A stretch of 64,000 bases of DNA from Cervus elaphus (taxonomy: Eukaryota; Chordata; Mammalia; Artiodactyla; Cervidae): contig NC_057838.1 of assembly GCF_910594005.1 (NCBI RefSeq), forward strand, positions 34,278,001-34,342,000, given 5' to 3'. A program made the translations under genes and the position numbers. A model generated the notes under the pieces. It worked only from the letters and a program-made list of their open reading frames with translations. It searched no databases and was not told where the DNA came from. This document shows positions 22,953 to 34,195 of this stretch, piece by piece; position 1 is the first letter of the stretch; each line of letters opens with the position of its first letter.

Positions 22953-23024
22953 TTGGTTGGCAAAAAAGTTCATTTGGATTTTTCTGTAACATGGTATGGA
23001 AAAACCTGAACAAACTTTTTGGCC
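22953..23024. mobile_element. Mariner-type MITE hairpin
   Basis: A 72-bp near-palindrome (ttggttggcaaaaaagtt at one end, aaactttttggcc at the other) embedded in L1M beside TA dinucleotides, as expected for a mariner-derived miniature element. The last few terminal bases on the right are missing. Confidence 0.65.
22959..23024 (+). ncRNA. Candidate microRNA hairpin, miR-2284/2285-like
   Basis: The arms 22959-22984 and 22998-23024 pair along ~26 bp with a few mismatches and GU pairs, around a 13-nt loop. The 3' arm (from 23001, aaaacctgaacaaac) resembles, from memory, the mature sequences of the large bovine miR-2284/2285 family, which derives from this MITE class. Expression cannot be judged from sequence. 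Confidence 0.4.
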
Positions 23025-23054
23025 CTAGAGAGGAAATTTCCTAGAGAGGAAATT
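23024..23054. repeat. Tandem duplication, 16-bp unit x 2
   Basis: cctagagaggaaatt at 23024-23038 and again at 23040-23054, at the right edge of the MITE. Confidence 0.95.
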
Positions 23055-23073
23055 GCTAGGTCATATGGTAACT

Positions 23074-24600
23074 TTCAAGGCAAACCATTCAGCATCACAG
23101 TAATCCAAGTCTGTTCCCCCACCACTAATACTGAAGAAGCTGAAGTTGAATGGTTCTGTGAAGATCTACAAGACCTTCTAAGAACTAACAATAGCAACAA
23201 AAAAGATGTCCTTTTCATCATAGGGAATTGTAAAGAAAAGTAGGAATTCAAGATATACCTGGAGTAACAGTTAAGTTTGGCGTTTACAAAATGAAGCAGG
23301 GCAACACACTTGTCATAGCAAATACTTTCTTCCAACAACACGAGAGATGATTCTACATGTGGACATCACCAGATGGTAAATACAGAAATCAGACTGGTTA
23401 TATTCTTTGTAGCTGAAGATGGAAAAACTCTGTAGAGTTAGCAAAAACAAAACCTGGAGCTGACTGTGGCCCAGATCTTGGGCTCCTTATTGCAAAATCG
23501 ACACTTACATGAAAGAAAGTAGGGAAAAATCACTACATTCAGGTATGACCTAAATCAAATCCCTGATTATTATATAGTGGAAATGACAAACAGATTCAAG
23601 GGATTAGATCTGATAGACAGAATGCCTGAAGAACTATGGACAGAGGTTTATAATATCGTACAGAATGTGGTAACAAAAACTATCCCCAAGAAAAAGAAAT
23701 GAAAGAAGGCAAGGTGGTTGTCTGAGGAAACTTTACAAATAGCTAAGGAGAAAAAAAAAAGAGAAACAAAAGGCAAGGGAGAAAGGGAAAGATATACCCA
23801 ATTGAATGCAAAGAAATAGAGGAAACCAATAGAATGGGAAAAGCTAGAAATGTATTCAAGAAAATTGGAGATATCAAGGGAACATTTCATGCAAGGGTGG
23901 GCATGATAAAGGACAGAAATGATAATGATCTAACAGAAGCAGAAGAGATTAAGTAGAGGTGGCAAGGATACACAGAAGAACTATACAAAAAAGGTCTTGA
24001 TGACTCGGATAACACTGGTCATTGTTGGTGTGGCCACTCACCTAGAGCCAGACTTTTGAGAGTGTGAAGTCAAGTGGGCCTTAGGAAGCATTACTATGAA
24101 CAGAGCTATGGAGGTGATGGAATTCCAGGTGAGCTATTTCAAATCCTAAAAGATGATGCTGTGAAAGTGCTGCACTCAATATGCCAGCAAATTTAGAAAA
24201 CTCAGGTGAGGTCATGGAATAGTTGGTAAGCAACAACTTGCCACAGTAACTGTGTGACTTTAAGCAAGTAACTCAAACTTTCTGTGCCTCAGTACATATA
24301 GAATTAGCCTCAGTTTTATATTCATTGGAAGGACTGATGCTGAAGCCTACGCTCCAATACTTTGGCCACCTGATGGGAAGACCTGACTCATTGGCAAAGA
24401 CCCTGATGCTGGGAAAGATTGAGGGCAGGAGAGGAGATGGGGCAACAGAGGGTGAGATGGTTAGATAGCGTTACCAACTCAATGGACATGACTTTGAGCA
24501 AACTACAGGAGATAGTGAAGGATATGGAAGTCCGGTGTGGTGCAGTCCATGAGGTTGCAAAGAGTTGTACAGGATTTAGCGACTGAACAACAACAACAGC
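23074..24600 (+). mobile_element. BovB LINE, rearranged, nested in L1M
   Basis: Sense BovB from within the endonuclease domain to the 3' end, which has an (AAC)n-type tail (gactgaacaacaacaac). Flanked by a perfect 9-bp duplication, atggtaact, at 23065-23073 and 24601-24609. The endonuclease segment is recognisable in translation ('VLFIIGN', 'EEAEVEWF') but broken. Most of the RT domain is missing and replaced by a 114-bp foreign segment at 24207-24320. Confidence 0.9.
24207..24320 (+). mobile_element. MIR-containing filler inside BovB
   Basis: BovB text stops at 'gaaaactcag' (24206) and resumes at 'ttcattggaagg' (24321). Between them, 'ctgtgtgactttaagcaagtaac' and 'tctgtgcctcag' (24249-24292) are a plus-strand MIR core. 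MIR is far older than BovB, so it cannot have transposed into it. Confidence 0.72.
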
Positions 24601-24655
24601 ATGGTAACTCTACATATAAATTTTTGAGAAACTTAGTATTTACTTTTAAAACTCT

Positions 24656-25287
24656 ACCTTAAGTAGACCTTTGACATCCCAAATTTCACCAATTAAAAAC
24701 AACTTCATTTTTAAAGGTAGTTACCCTTGCCAAAAAATGAATAAAAAAACCCAACCCCCCCCTGGTGTTTCCTGAACAGCTATAATCTGTAATGTATGTT
24801 ATAAGATCCAAGAATCATGCATGGAATCTAACATATAGTAAGGGTCAATATATATTAATTCCCATCTTTCATAATATGTTCGCTACTTGACTTTAGAGAG
24901 GTTATTTAAGCATTCTGGTCTTAGTTGTTTCATTGTTAAAAGTAATCTTATTCATAAAGTTGAGAGCCTGGGGAAAGAAACTACATAAATGGAATTTAGA
25001 AACTTATTAATGGCTAGAAAATATTTTAATAGTCAAGGCCAATTTTCTGAAAATATATTTGAAGAAGCTATATCCTTGAATGATTATGTGACTAGCCCAG
25101 AATCACGATTTTGTTGCTGACCTTATCACCCTGCAGGTCTGGAGTCTGGTCCAGCTCATAAAGTAAGTTCTAGTTCACTTATTTCCTATTTGCTTCCAGC
25201 AATTGATTACCCAATGTAAGCTGGAGACTGGGCTTGGCACTAAGATACTTTAACTCATGCCCTCAATAATCCTTCATTTTACCAAGA
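24656..25287. other. Mostly unassigned, possible MIR piece
   Basis: 24887-24965 ('tacttgactttagagaggttatttaagc') may be a degraded plus-strand MIR. A C-run lies near 24765. Otherwise nothing recognised. Confidence 0.4.
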
Positions 25288-25385
25288 GGAAGCATAAGTT
25301 CATGGAGTTTTGGCAGTTCACCCAAGTTCATGCAGTTATTAAATGGTAGAGCCAAAATTGACAATCAAGTGTGTCTGACACCAAA
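25288..25385 (-). mobile_element. MIR fragment
   Basis: 'ttcacccaagttcatgcagttattaaatggtagagcc' is the reverse MIR 'cccaaggtcacacagctagtaagtggcagagc' segment. Confidence 0.65.
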
Positions 25386-25883
25386 CTGTGAAATTTTCCT
25401 GGCACCACAAGTTGGAGATTTTACTGAATGGAAGGGTAGAGTGTAGAATCATCAGGCTTCTCAGTCCAGCTAGAACGATCTACCTAGAAGTTGCTTTGCC
25501 CAAACATCCTCCTTGTAGAAGTATAGAAATCCCCTCCTGCAGATGTCTCTCCCTTAAACCTCCACTGAGAGAGGAGCCCTTTATTTCTTTTGGCCTGCCA
25601 TTTGGCCTTGAGTTTCCCACAGGTATAATTGTGACTCCAGGCGGCCAGGCAGCATCATAATTATTTTCCCCACAGGGGAAACAGAAGATGGTAGTCCAGG
25701 TCAGATTTGTGCAAGGATATCACAAATACCCTGTAATTTTGGCTGCCTGAGAACACTTCTTTGAGATACCTTTTTCTAAAGTGTGCATCCTTTGCCAAAT
25801 TGTAGAAGCCTAAAATTACAAACAGATTCTTAGACCTGAAAGAATTTTCAAAGAGCTTGGTTTTGAAAGGTGTCTTATGTTTG
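25386..25883. other. Unassigned non-coding stretch
   Basis: A 90-codon plus frame (25388-25660) and a 75-codon minus frame (25661-25888) lie here. Neither shows a domain, flanking splice signal or promoter that I can defend. Confidence 0.45.
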
Positions 25884-27500
25884 CTCATTCAACAAAATTT
25901 ATTGAGTGTCCAGTAGGTGACCAAACTGGGCTTGTCACTGATATATAAATATGAATAATATATGATCTTTGATTTCAGAAAGTTCACAGTCCAGTGGTAG
26001 AGCTGGAAACACAAATATATAAATTACAATATAAACTGGCAACTTTTATCTTAGCGGTGTTGGAAGACAGACTTTCTGTGTATGGAAACCTGCAGGCAGA
26101 GGCATTATTGAGAAGCAGTGTGTCCTGACTCAGATTTCAGTGAGTATATGTCTGTGGTGATGCTGAGTTTGGATAAGAACAACAGAACCTATTGTTTGTT
26201 AACATTTCTTAAAAAGGAAGATTGTAGCTTGCTAGTAGAAACTCTTTTGAAATAGTTATGTAAGTCCAAGTATAAAAGGGTGGTGGTGTATCAAGATTTC
26301 AGCTTCTTTTTCAAATACAGCTGGATTCTATCAGAAGGGAGAGTGTCAGTGGTAGCTGCCCAACCTGTGGGTAACAGAATAACAGAAAAAGCTACTCAAG
26401 GATAGGTTGCATGTGTTTCTGCTCTGTGCAGCCACTTCTGTTAGGTTTTCTGTTTATCTGTTAGGGAAATGCATTGGAAACTTTGTGGGATGTGTGTGTC
26501 TATGTCCTCTTCCTGCAGCTCCAGAACCTGACCTTCAGTGTTGAGGAGATAAAGATGCATGGCTATGGAAGTACTGAGGAAGATGAATCTACTTTATATG
26601 GCTTCTTGGAAAGGTGACATTTCAGCAAGGTCTTGAAAATTAATGTCAGTTTTCCAGTTGAAGAAGCTGAAGGAATGCCAGACAGTGGGAACAGAATGTG
26701 ATGAAAGTAATGATAGAGCCTGTGGCATTCAGAAACCAGTAAGGAGTTCAGTGTGTTTGTGCAGTAGAGGTTGTGTGTGTATTAAGGCAACACTGACTGG
26801 AGTGTGGGTTGTAGTCAGATTGTAAAGGACTCTGATGCTAGGAAAAGAAAATTGTACTAGTAATGAGCCATTGAAAGGTTTTAGGCAGGGGAAGAATGTG
26901 GTCAGATTTAGTTTTTAGGAAGATAACAGGCAGTAATGCAGAGGATGAATTAGCATAGCAAGAGAATGACATTTGAAGAGAAACAGGAGGCCCGGGGCAG
27001 TCTGGATGGGTAGAGAAGGCTGAATGTGGAAGATCTTTCTGATTTGAAGGTTGAGGGAGGAATTGAGAATGATCCCACAGTTTCTGACTTGGTCAGACCA
27101 TTAAGCTGGATGGAAAATGTAGCAGACCATTAAGTCAGATGGAAAATGTAGCAGAATGGATATGGGCTTTGGAGGGAGAGGGAAAATGGGAAAATACTGA
27201 GGTCAATTTTACACATGTTAAGTTTGAGGTGTTTTTAAGGATATTAAGTAAAGATATAAAAGGCTGGAAATATAGCTAATGAGATAAAGATTTGGGAATT
27301 GTTGACCTATAGATTGATAATTGAAACTTGAGAATAAAGTCATCCAGCATGAGTGCATGGATTAAGAGTAGGATAACTAAAGACAGATGTCTGAGGGACA
27401 TCAAAGTTTAATGTAATGTAGAAGAAAAGTCAGCAATGGTGATGTTGACCTAAAAGCAGAAGAACTAGGAGACTGCCCTCCAAGAAATTAAGAGAGGATG
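25884..27500 (-). mobile_element. Long L2 LINE copy
   Basis: Starts with 'cattcaacaaaatttattgag' (reverse L2 3' end). It continues through 'gtgacatttcagcaaggtcttg', 'ttgaaaggttttaggcagggg' and 'cacatgttaagtttgagg', each a reverse-complement landmark of L2 in the right order, over ~1.6 kb. Old and non-coding now. Confidence 0.72.
27094..27151. repeat. Tandem duplication, 29 bp x 2
   Basis: cagaccattaag...atggaaaatgtag at 27094-27122 and 27123-27151, differing at a few bases, within L2. Confidence 0.95.
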
Positions 27501-28467
27501 GGGGAGTGGTCAAATGCAAATGTTGTATATTTCTACAATAGTATGAGTATTGAAAACATCTCATTAAATTTGGCATCTAGGATGTCAATGTTGTCTTCAT
27601 AAGTGTGATTACTCTGGAATATTAAGGAATAAATTAAAAGTGACAATGTGGATACAGTAAGTGTAAATAATATTTTAAAATTAAATTTTATTAAGGCAAT
27701 GCATATGCATATTGAGAAAATTCAAAAACTACTAAAAGGCTAGTTAGAAAGACTTTATTAACATTTTTATTTCTATTAAAAATCTTTTTTGTTCTGTTTT
27801 CTGGAAATTTCCTTGGCTAAATCATAAAATTCTTCTATTGCATTCTATATGTGGACAAATGATTATGCTTTAAATTGTCAAGAGTCTTCCTTGTATTTTG
27901 GTTTCTTTTTCATACTTCCTTGTTCTTGTTTCATATATATATATATATACACACATATATGTATATATATACTATCTTCTTTTATCTTTCTGAGGGAGGA
28001 GAGAAGGACTAGAAGTAATCATGCTCAGAATTCCAAAGAATTCAAAGTAGAACATTTCTATGTCTTGTTGGGAGAGAAGGGTCCCATTCTCTTGAGCAAA
28101 TGGAATTCTCATGGGCACATTCCACCAGGCAGACGTATTTGTTCTGACATGGTTGAATATTAAGGGTAGGCACAGCTTAGGTTCAAACCAAGAATCCTGC
28201 TACAAAGACACATAGGCAGGTTCTGTTTTGCATGCTGAACAAAATTCAGACCTATATCAAACTCTTGATGGGAACCATGTCTGCTTTGACCCAGTGGGAT
28301 GACTAGAAAAGCATAGTTATTGTTAGATCATAATTTGAATATTAGTTAGAGCCAAGTAGCCCATGGAATTGAGATTTAAGAACCTTATGAATTAATATAT
28401 CCATTTCTATTTCAGGCAGAGCAGAAAACCAAAGTGAAGAGAAGGGCAAACATTCATGTTTAAGTTA
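27501..28467. other. Unassigned AT-rich stretch with (TA)n
   Basis: No gene recognised. A 104-codon frame (27849-28163) runs through the TA microsatellite and is not credible as coding. Confidence 0.5.
27933..27972. repeat. (TA)n microsatellite
   Basis: Alternating TA, interrupted once by cacaca, about 40 bp. Confidence 0.95.
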
Positions 28468-28680
28468 TATTTCTTGAGTTTTAACTCCATGCTACAAATT
28501 TTCACACACATTTCCTCAGGGAATTTTCACAATAATACTATGAGTATATATTACTGTCTCATTTTTAATAAGTTGAAACTCAGAACAGGTAGATCTTACC
28601 CAATTAATAGAGACTAATAGGATAGCCCAAGGCCTTCTGACTCCCAAGTCCAAATTTTATCCTCTATGCTACCTATTTAT
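28468..28680 (-). mobile_element. MIR SINE, near full length
   Basis: The reverse MIR order: an 'ggaattttcacaataatactatgag' segment, then 'tctcatttttaataagttgaaactcag', then 'aaggccttctgactcccaag'. Confidence 0.68.
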
Positions 28681-28823
28681 TCCCAAGGCAAATAAGGAAG
28701 AGAAAGTAAGTTGCAGAAAAGACGAGGAAAAGGCTGCCCTCAACTCCCTGCTTACCTATTAATAAATCAGAATTTTAGTTTCTCCCTAGAAATAGTTTGT
28801 TATTTGGTCCCATGCAGTCTTTT

Positions 28824-29070
28824 TTTAAGCGTTTTTATTATTCTGTTTTTGGCTGTGCTGGGTCTTTGTTGCTCTGCACGGCTTTCTCTAGTTATAGCAA
28901 GCCGGGGCTACACTCCGTTGCTGAGCACTGGCTCTAGAGCGTAGGTTCAGCAGTTGTGGTGCTCAGGCTTAGTTACTCCGTGGCATGTGGAATCTTCCCG
29001 GATCAGGGATTGAACCAGTGTCCCCTGCATTGGCAGGTGGATTCTTATCCACTGCACCAGCGGGGAAGTC
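28824..29070 (-). mobile_element. CHR-type cetartiodactyl SINE
   Basis: A tRNA-Glu-derived SINE of whale/ruminant CHR type in reverse: 'tttttggctgtgctgggtctt', 'cactggctctagagcgtagg', then 'ccactgcaccagcggggaag'. Flanked by a 15-bp duplication with one mismatch, cccatgcagtctttt (28809-28823) and cccatgcaatctttt (29071-29085). Older than the Bov-tA copies. Confidence 0.87.
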
Positions 29071-29085
29071 CCCATGCAATCTTTT

Positions 29086-31054
29086 CCTGTACATTTATTT
29101 TACTCTTTAACTATTTCTGTGTTTGAAAGATGGGAAAGGGTAGACCATGGCTTTGTTAATTAACCTTTGCTTTAGTTAGCTTGCCACAGATAGGGTTTGA
29201 CTTTTCTGTTATTACAAGGTAAGAGATATAAGTTCATTGTGGAAAAACTTAAAAGTATAAATAAAAATTTTAAAGTTAAAAAAAATCCATAATTTCTCTG
29301 CCTAGAGAAAATCACAATTTCCATACTCTCTTTTATTCATGAATAAAATTTTAAAATGGAGCCTTATTATATATAGTTTCATAAACTATTGTGAGCACTC
29401 CTGTCAATAAATACAAATGTATATAGTTGCTTTTAATGATTGAAGAGTTTTTCATTATATGATAATAAGTAAAGCTTTGTTTTGGTCACCCAGCATTCAT
29501 TAATTGTTCATAAGTTTTGTTGTGTACAAAATCTGAAATAGATTTCTTTTGTCTTTGGCAATCCCATGTCCTTGAACTTCCAGCTAGTGACACGTTTGGA
29601 CTTAAAATTTTATAACTGTCACTTTCACTAGGCATTGAACTGACTTGATAGAAACTGCTGGAATTGTCTAGTGAGAAGCCAATAGTTGTGTAGTGCTTAT
29701 TTTCAGCATGATACTCTAAGTGAAGCTATCAGGTAAGAAGTGATGAAAGTACAGACCACAAAGGCTGTGAGTGAAAAGCAAGGGTCACTGCTTTATTGCT
29801 TTTCGTATAAAAAAGGGAATAAAAGGGAAAAAATCCAGGGACAAAGTGTAAATGAATTTGACTTGCTGACCCTTCAGAAATTTGGGATTTGAGCACTGAA
29901 TCTTAAACACCTTCAGAGAGTCACTGAGTTAAAAATTTAGTAGATCAAACGGGAATATGAGAAGATAAAACCAGAAGGTTCTGCATACCTCCAGGTAGCA
30001 ATTGATATCTCTTTTGAAAATTTCACGTCATGGGAAAACTTTTCAGGAAACCAACTACATGTGTTAGTGGTTGGAAATTGCTTATTCTGAGCAAAGGAGA
30101 AAGCCAAATCCAGGGAAATAGTAATTCTGCATTTCTTGAAGACATCTTGGGGATGTAGGTGATGTGGACCCTGATGTTGGGAAATCAAGTGATATAGCAC
30201 ATCACTTTATGATGTAAACAAATTAAATTAGCTACCAGGTCTGATTGATCCCTACTTTACATTAACTTTTTGTGTTTCTGTGTATGTGTGTCTCAGTATG
30301 TTTATCTATAGATTTGGGGATGGTTTTAACTCTGGTCTGACCCACCGCATAGATATTGTAGAAATCAAATGACATAATGATATAAAGAGTTTGAAGACAC
30401 TTTGAAAAAGACCAAGCTTTGCATATGAAGGGGTCATGAAAGATAATAAAAACTTTCTCATTTATTTACTTCTGTTTGATCAAGTGCCTGGCTTTCTTGT
30501 TCCCAGAATACAGTTCTTAAATATCAGAACTGTTTATTTGATTAGAGCTCCTCAGTAGAAGACCCACCATCTCAAATAGTTAATCTTGCCAGAGTTAGGC
30601 ATCATTTGTTTAAAAGATAGATTTTTTTTTCCAGTTGTGTATTTTTAAATGTAATTTCATGTCTAGAAAATCTGTATAAAGGCATGTAGTCTAAAACATA
30701 ATATCTTTTCATTAATAAATTAGACTCAAACATGGAAAGAATGTAGTTAGTTCAAATAAAACCCAGTCAGGACAAAATTAAAAAACTGGCTCATCTAGCC
30801 CAAGGATTATATTATTTTCTTCTCATGAAAAAAGGCTACATATTTAAAATAAGTGAAAAGAATTTTAAAGAGTCAGTTGTTGTTCTTGTTTGTGAACTGA
30901 ACTCTCTGTTTCTTCTTCTGTGTGTGGCGTGTTTGTGTGTGTAGTGTGTGTGTGTGTGTCTAATGCATATGGACAAATAGTTCAATATTTTCAGCTTCTG
31001 AAATTTTTGAAAGCTATATTATGTCTTATACCAGACGTAAGTAAAATGCCTTCT
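29086..31054. other. Unassigned non-coding stretch
   Basis: 29230-29500 ('aaaatcacaatttccatactc', 'agtttcataaactattgtgag') may be an old L1-type 3' region, but I cannot assign it. An 87-codon minus frame (29937-30200) has no domain. Nothing else recognised apart from the TG tract. Confidence 0.45.
30920..30960. repeat. Imperfect TG repeat
   Basis: TG-rich tract broken by GC and AG steps (tgtgtggcgtgtttgtgtg). Confidence 0.93.
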
Positions 31055-31067
31055 CAAATATTGCTAT

Positions 31068-31672
31068 TGTTTTTGTTCAGTTACTAAGTCGGGTCCAACT
31101 TTTTGAGACCTCATGGCGTTTAGCAAGCCAGGCGCCTCTGTCCTTCACTGTTTTCTGGAATTGCTCAAATTCATGTCCATTGAATCAGTGATGCTATCTA
31201 ACCATCTCATCCTCTGCCGCTCCCTTCTCCTTTTGCCTTCAATCTTTCATAGCATCAAGGTCATTTCTAATGAGTCAGCTCTTTGTATCAGGTGGCCAAA
31301 GTATCGGCACTTCAGCTTTAGCATCAGTCCTTGCAATGAATATTCACGGTTGATTTTCTTTAAGATTGACTGGTTTGATCTCCTTATAGTCCAAGGGACT
31401 CTCAAGAGTCTTCTCTAGCACCACAGTTGAAAGCATCAATTCTTTGGTGCTTGGCCTTCTTCATGGTCCCACTCTCACATCCATAAATGGCTACTGGAAA
31501 AACCATAGCTTTGACTGTATGGACCTTTGTTAGCAAAGTGATGTCTCTGCTTTTTAATATGCTGTCTAGGTTTGTCATAGCTTTCCTTCCAAGGGACAGG
31601 CATCTTTTAATTTCAAGGCTGCATCACTTTCCGCAGTGATTTTGGAGCCCAGGAAAATAAAATCTGTCCCTG
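31068..31672 (-). mobile_element. BovB LINE, 3' end
   Basis: Reverse BovB from 'gttcagttactaagtcgg' to 'gaaaataaaatctgtcc', 5'-truncated. Target duplication of 13 bp with one mismatch: caaatattgctat (31055-31067) and caaatatttctat (31673-31685). Confidence 0.92.
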
Positions 31673-31685
31673 CAAATATTTCTAT

Positions 31686-33212
31686 GTCTTGTAATTTTAA
31701 CCAAGAAGTAAGGCTCCTTAATGTAGCTTCTTCTTACCTAAAGTAACTGCAGAACAGCTGAGGTGGCTTCATGAAGTTTAATTCACTAGAGATCTCATTA
31801 ATCTTTATCTTGACCACTTACAGTATGTATAAAATTAAGAGGCTATATAATGGGAACAATAGATTACATTTGCTGGTGTACTTTTATGGCTTGGTCAATG
31901 AAGGCAGCACAGTAAGGACTCTGAAATCATGTGCACACTTATACTTTACCTTTGATAAAACTGGGCTTTTTAAGTATCTTTTCTTAATTGGGGGAATTGC
32001 TTTTAGAATTTAGAGTTATTTTCTTTACGTGGGAGTCTATACTCATTTTCTCTTTCTTTTGTCCTCAGAGTTTGTAGTATAGATTACACAGAGCTGTGAT
32101 AGGGAACATAAAAGCCTTGATTCTACCATTGAGAGCTCTGCAGGGTGTCTAACTCACCCAGAGGACTTAATGTCCTTCCCAGTATGAGTAATTTTTTCCC
32201 TGTTCATTGGTAGTATCTGTCCTACATCAAAAAAGGTCAGTGATATAATGGAAAAGCTTGATTTTGATTTTAGGCTTTCAGTCCCTCAATTTAACTGAGG
32301 GCCATTTCCTAGCCCCTACCTAAGAAGTTAACTTATAAAATTTCTACCAAGAATCAACAAATGAAGTTGAATCTGGGGAAGTTGAATCTGATAGAAGCTT
32401 TCAGAGAATGAGTAACTTTCAATCCGTTTGTCATATAGGACGTTTTATAAATTTCTATATTCCAAACATCTAAAGGAAATTTAGAGAAGGCATATATACT
32501 TTGTCCATTGCATCATCTTTTGGGGGAGGCATTTGAACCTGTAGGATAACTTTGAGTGGTTTGTTCTAACTCTCTTACCCAAAGTCCAGGTTGTGATGAC
32601 TTTTTTCCTGACCTTCATATGTGAGTGTTGGTGGATCTTAGTTGTTCCTCATAAAGACAGACTGAGGGTTTTTTTTTCTACATCTTTCAAACAAAATGTT
32701 CTCTTAGTACTGACCACCATTTTTAGCATTATTAATTAAAAAAAATTGATCCTTGTTAGCTTTACCAACCACATCTTTTAAATCAGTGATAAGAACCAGA
32801 AGGAAATAAATGGGTTTGGAGTGAGAAGACCCCATGCTGCCACAAACATTAGAAATTATAACCTTTTATGCAGATTGTCTTCAATTAGTATTTGACTGAT
32901 TGACAAACAAAATCAGTTCAGAATCTGTGGGCTAGCAGGTACTATGATAGCTTTGAAAATTACTTGGGTGCATGAGTAAACATCTACAACTTTTAATGTA
33001 TGAAAGCACAGATTGTTTCAACTTATTGGGTCATAGATTGAACAGGTAATAAGAAATCTGGAGTTCACTGTTCTGCTTTCTCTAGCTGCAGTTCCTCCTT
33101 ATGCTGCTTACAGCCCTTTCACCTCCTCTCCCTTTCCTTTCCCCATCTGGCCTCTTCCTACCCAAAGTAAGAAGAGTTTAGCCTCTTTTTACCGAAAGTA
33201 ACTCCAGACTCA
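31686..33212. other. Unassigned non-coding stretch
   Basis: About 1.5 kb without a recognised repeat. The words 'cctacccaaagtaa' and 'tttaccgaaagtaa' near 33155-33202 form a degenerate ~31-bp tandem pair. A similar word lies at about 31725-31760. Confidence 0.45.
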
Positions 33213-33930
33213 TCCAGTTCAGTTCAGTCGCTCAGTCGTGTCCAACTCTTTGCGACCCCTTGAACCACAGCACACTAGGCCTCCCTGTCCATCACCAACT
33301 CCTGGAGTTTACCAAAACTCATGTCCATTGAGTCGGTGATGTCATCCAGTCATCTCATCCTCTGTCGTCCCCTTCTCCTCCTGCCTTCAACCTTTCCCAG
33401 AATCAGGGTCTTTTCCAAGGAGTCAGCTTTTCGCATCCGGTGGCCAAAATATTGGAGTTTCAGCTTCAACATCAGTCCTTCCAATGAATACCCAGGACTG
33501 ATTTCCTTTAGGATGGACTGGTTGGATCAATCCAAGGGATTCTCAAGAGTCTTCTCCAACACCACAATTCAAAAGCATCAATTCTTTGGCGCTCAGCTTT
33601 CTGGTCCAACTCTCACATCCATACATGACACTGGAAAAACCATAGCCTTGACTAGATGGACATTTGTTGACAAAATAATATCTCTGCTTTTTAATATTCT
33701 CTCTAGGTTGGTCATAACTTTCCTTCCAAGGAGTAAGCATCTTTTAATTGCATGGCTGCAGTCACCATTTGCAGTGATTTTGGAGCCCAATAAAATAAAG
33801 TCAGCCACTGTTTCCACTGTTTCCCCATATATTTCCCATGAAGTGATGGGACTGGATGCCATGATCTTAGTTTTCTGAATGTTGAGCTTTAAGCCAACTT
33901 TTTCACTCTCCTCTTTCACTTTCATCAAGG
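33213..33930 (-). mobile_element. BovB LINE, 3' end
   Basis: Reverse BovB from cagttcagttcagtcgctc to 'ctttcatcaag', 5'-truncated, ~720 bp. The antisense plus strand keeps a chance 185-codon frame (33321-33878). I found no target duplication. Confidence 0.92.
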
Positions 33931-33939
33931 GTGATGTAA

Positions 33940-34195
33940 TCTAATATTTTCCATTCCATATAACTGTTTTCTTTTTTATCCATTCCTTTTGAAAAAAAAA
34001 ACAAACTGCTAGCTTTGACCAAGTAAAATATTTTCATCACTCTCTGTATATTGATATACTATCATTTACTCTCTTATTTTTGAGAATTTAGGTTATTTCT
34101 TATATTTAGTGGTTTGCTTTTGCTGAATTACTCCCAAGAATGGAATTACTAGGGCAAAATATTTTTTAAAAGTATGGTCTTTATATTTGTACTTT
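33940..34195 (-). mobile_element. Possible old L1M 3' fragment
   Basis: 'aatggaattactagggcaaaa' (34139-34159) resembles the reverse L1M 'ggaattgctgggtcaaa' motif. Divergence is too high to be sure. Confidence 0.35.

Larger units (their letters stand above)
21636..24655 (-). mobile_element. Old L1M 3' region hosting nested insertions
   Basis: Pieces of one old L1M 3' region in reverse appear at 21636-21837, 22332-22498, 22776-22952, 23025-23073 and 24601-24655 ('cagtggcatctaatatattcaaa', 'tggaatcatgcaatatg', 'ttggggtatat', 'aattgctaggtcatatgg'). Between them sit BovB, Bov-A2, a mariner-type MITE and a second BovB. The text rejoins correctly across each gap, so the order of insertion can be read. 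Confidence 0.82.

Noticed and set aside
33321..33878. 185-codon plus-strand frame
   Set aside because: It is antisense to a minus-strand BovB. The same antisense frame recurs in other BovB copies here (for example 31113 and 50685), so it is a shared artefact of BovB composition.
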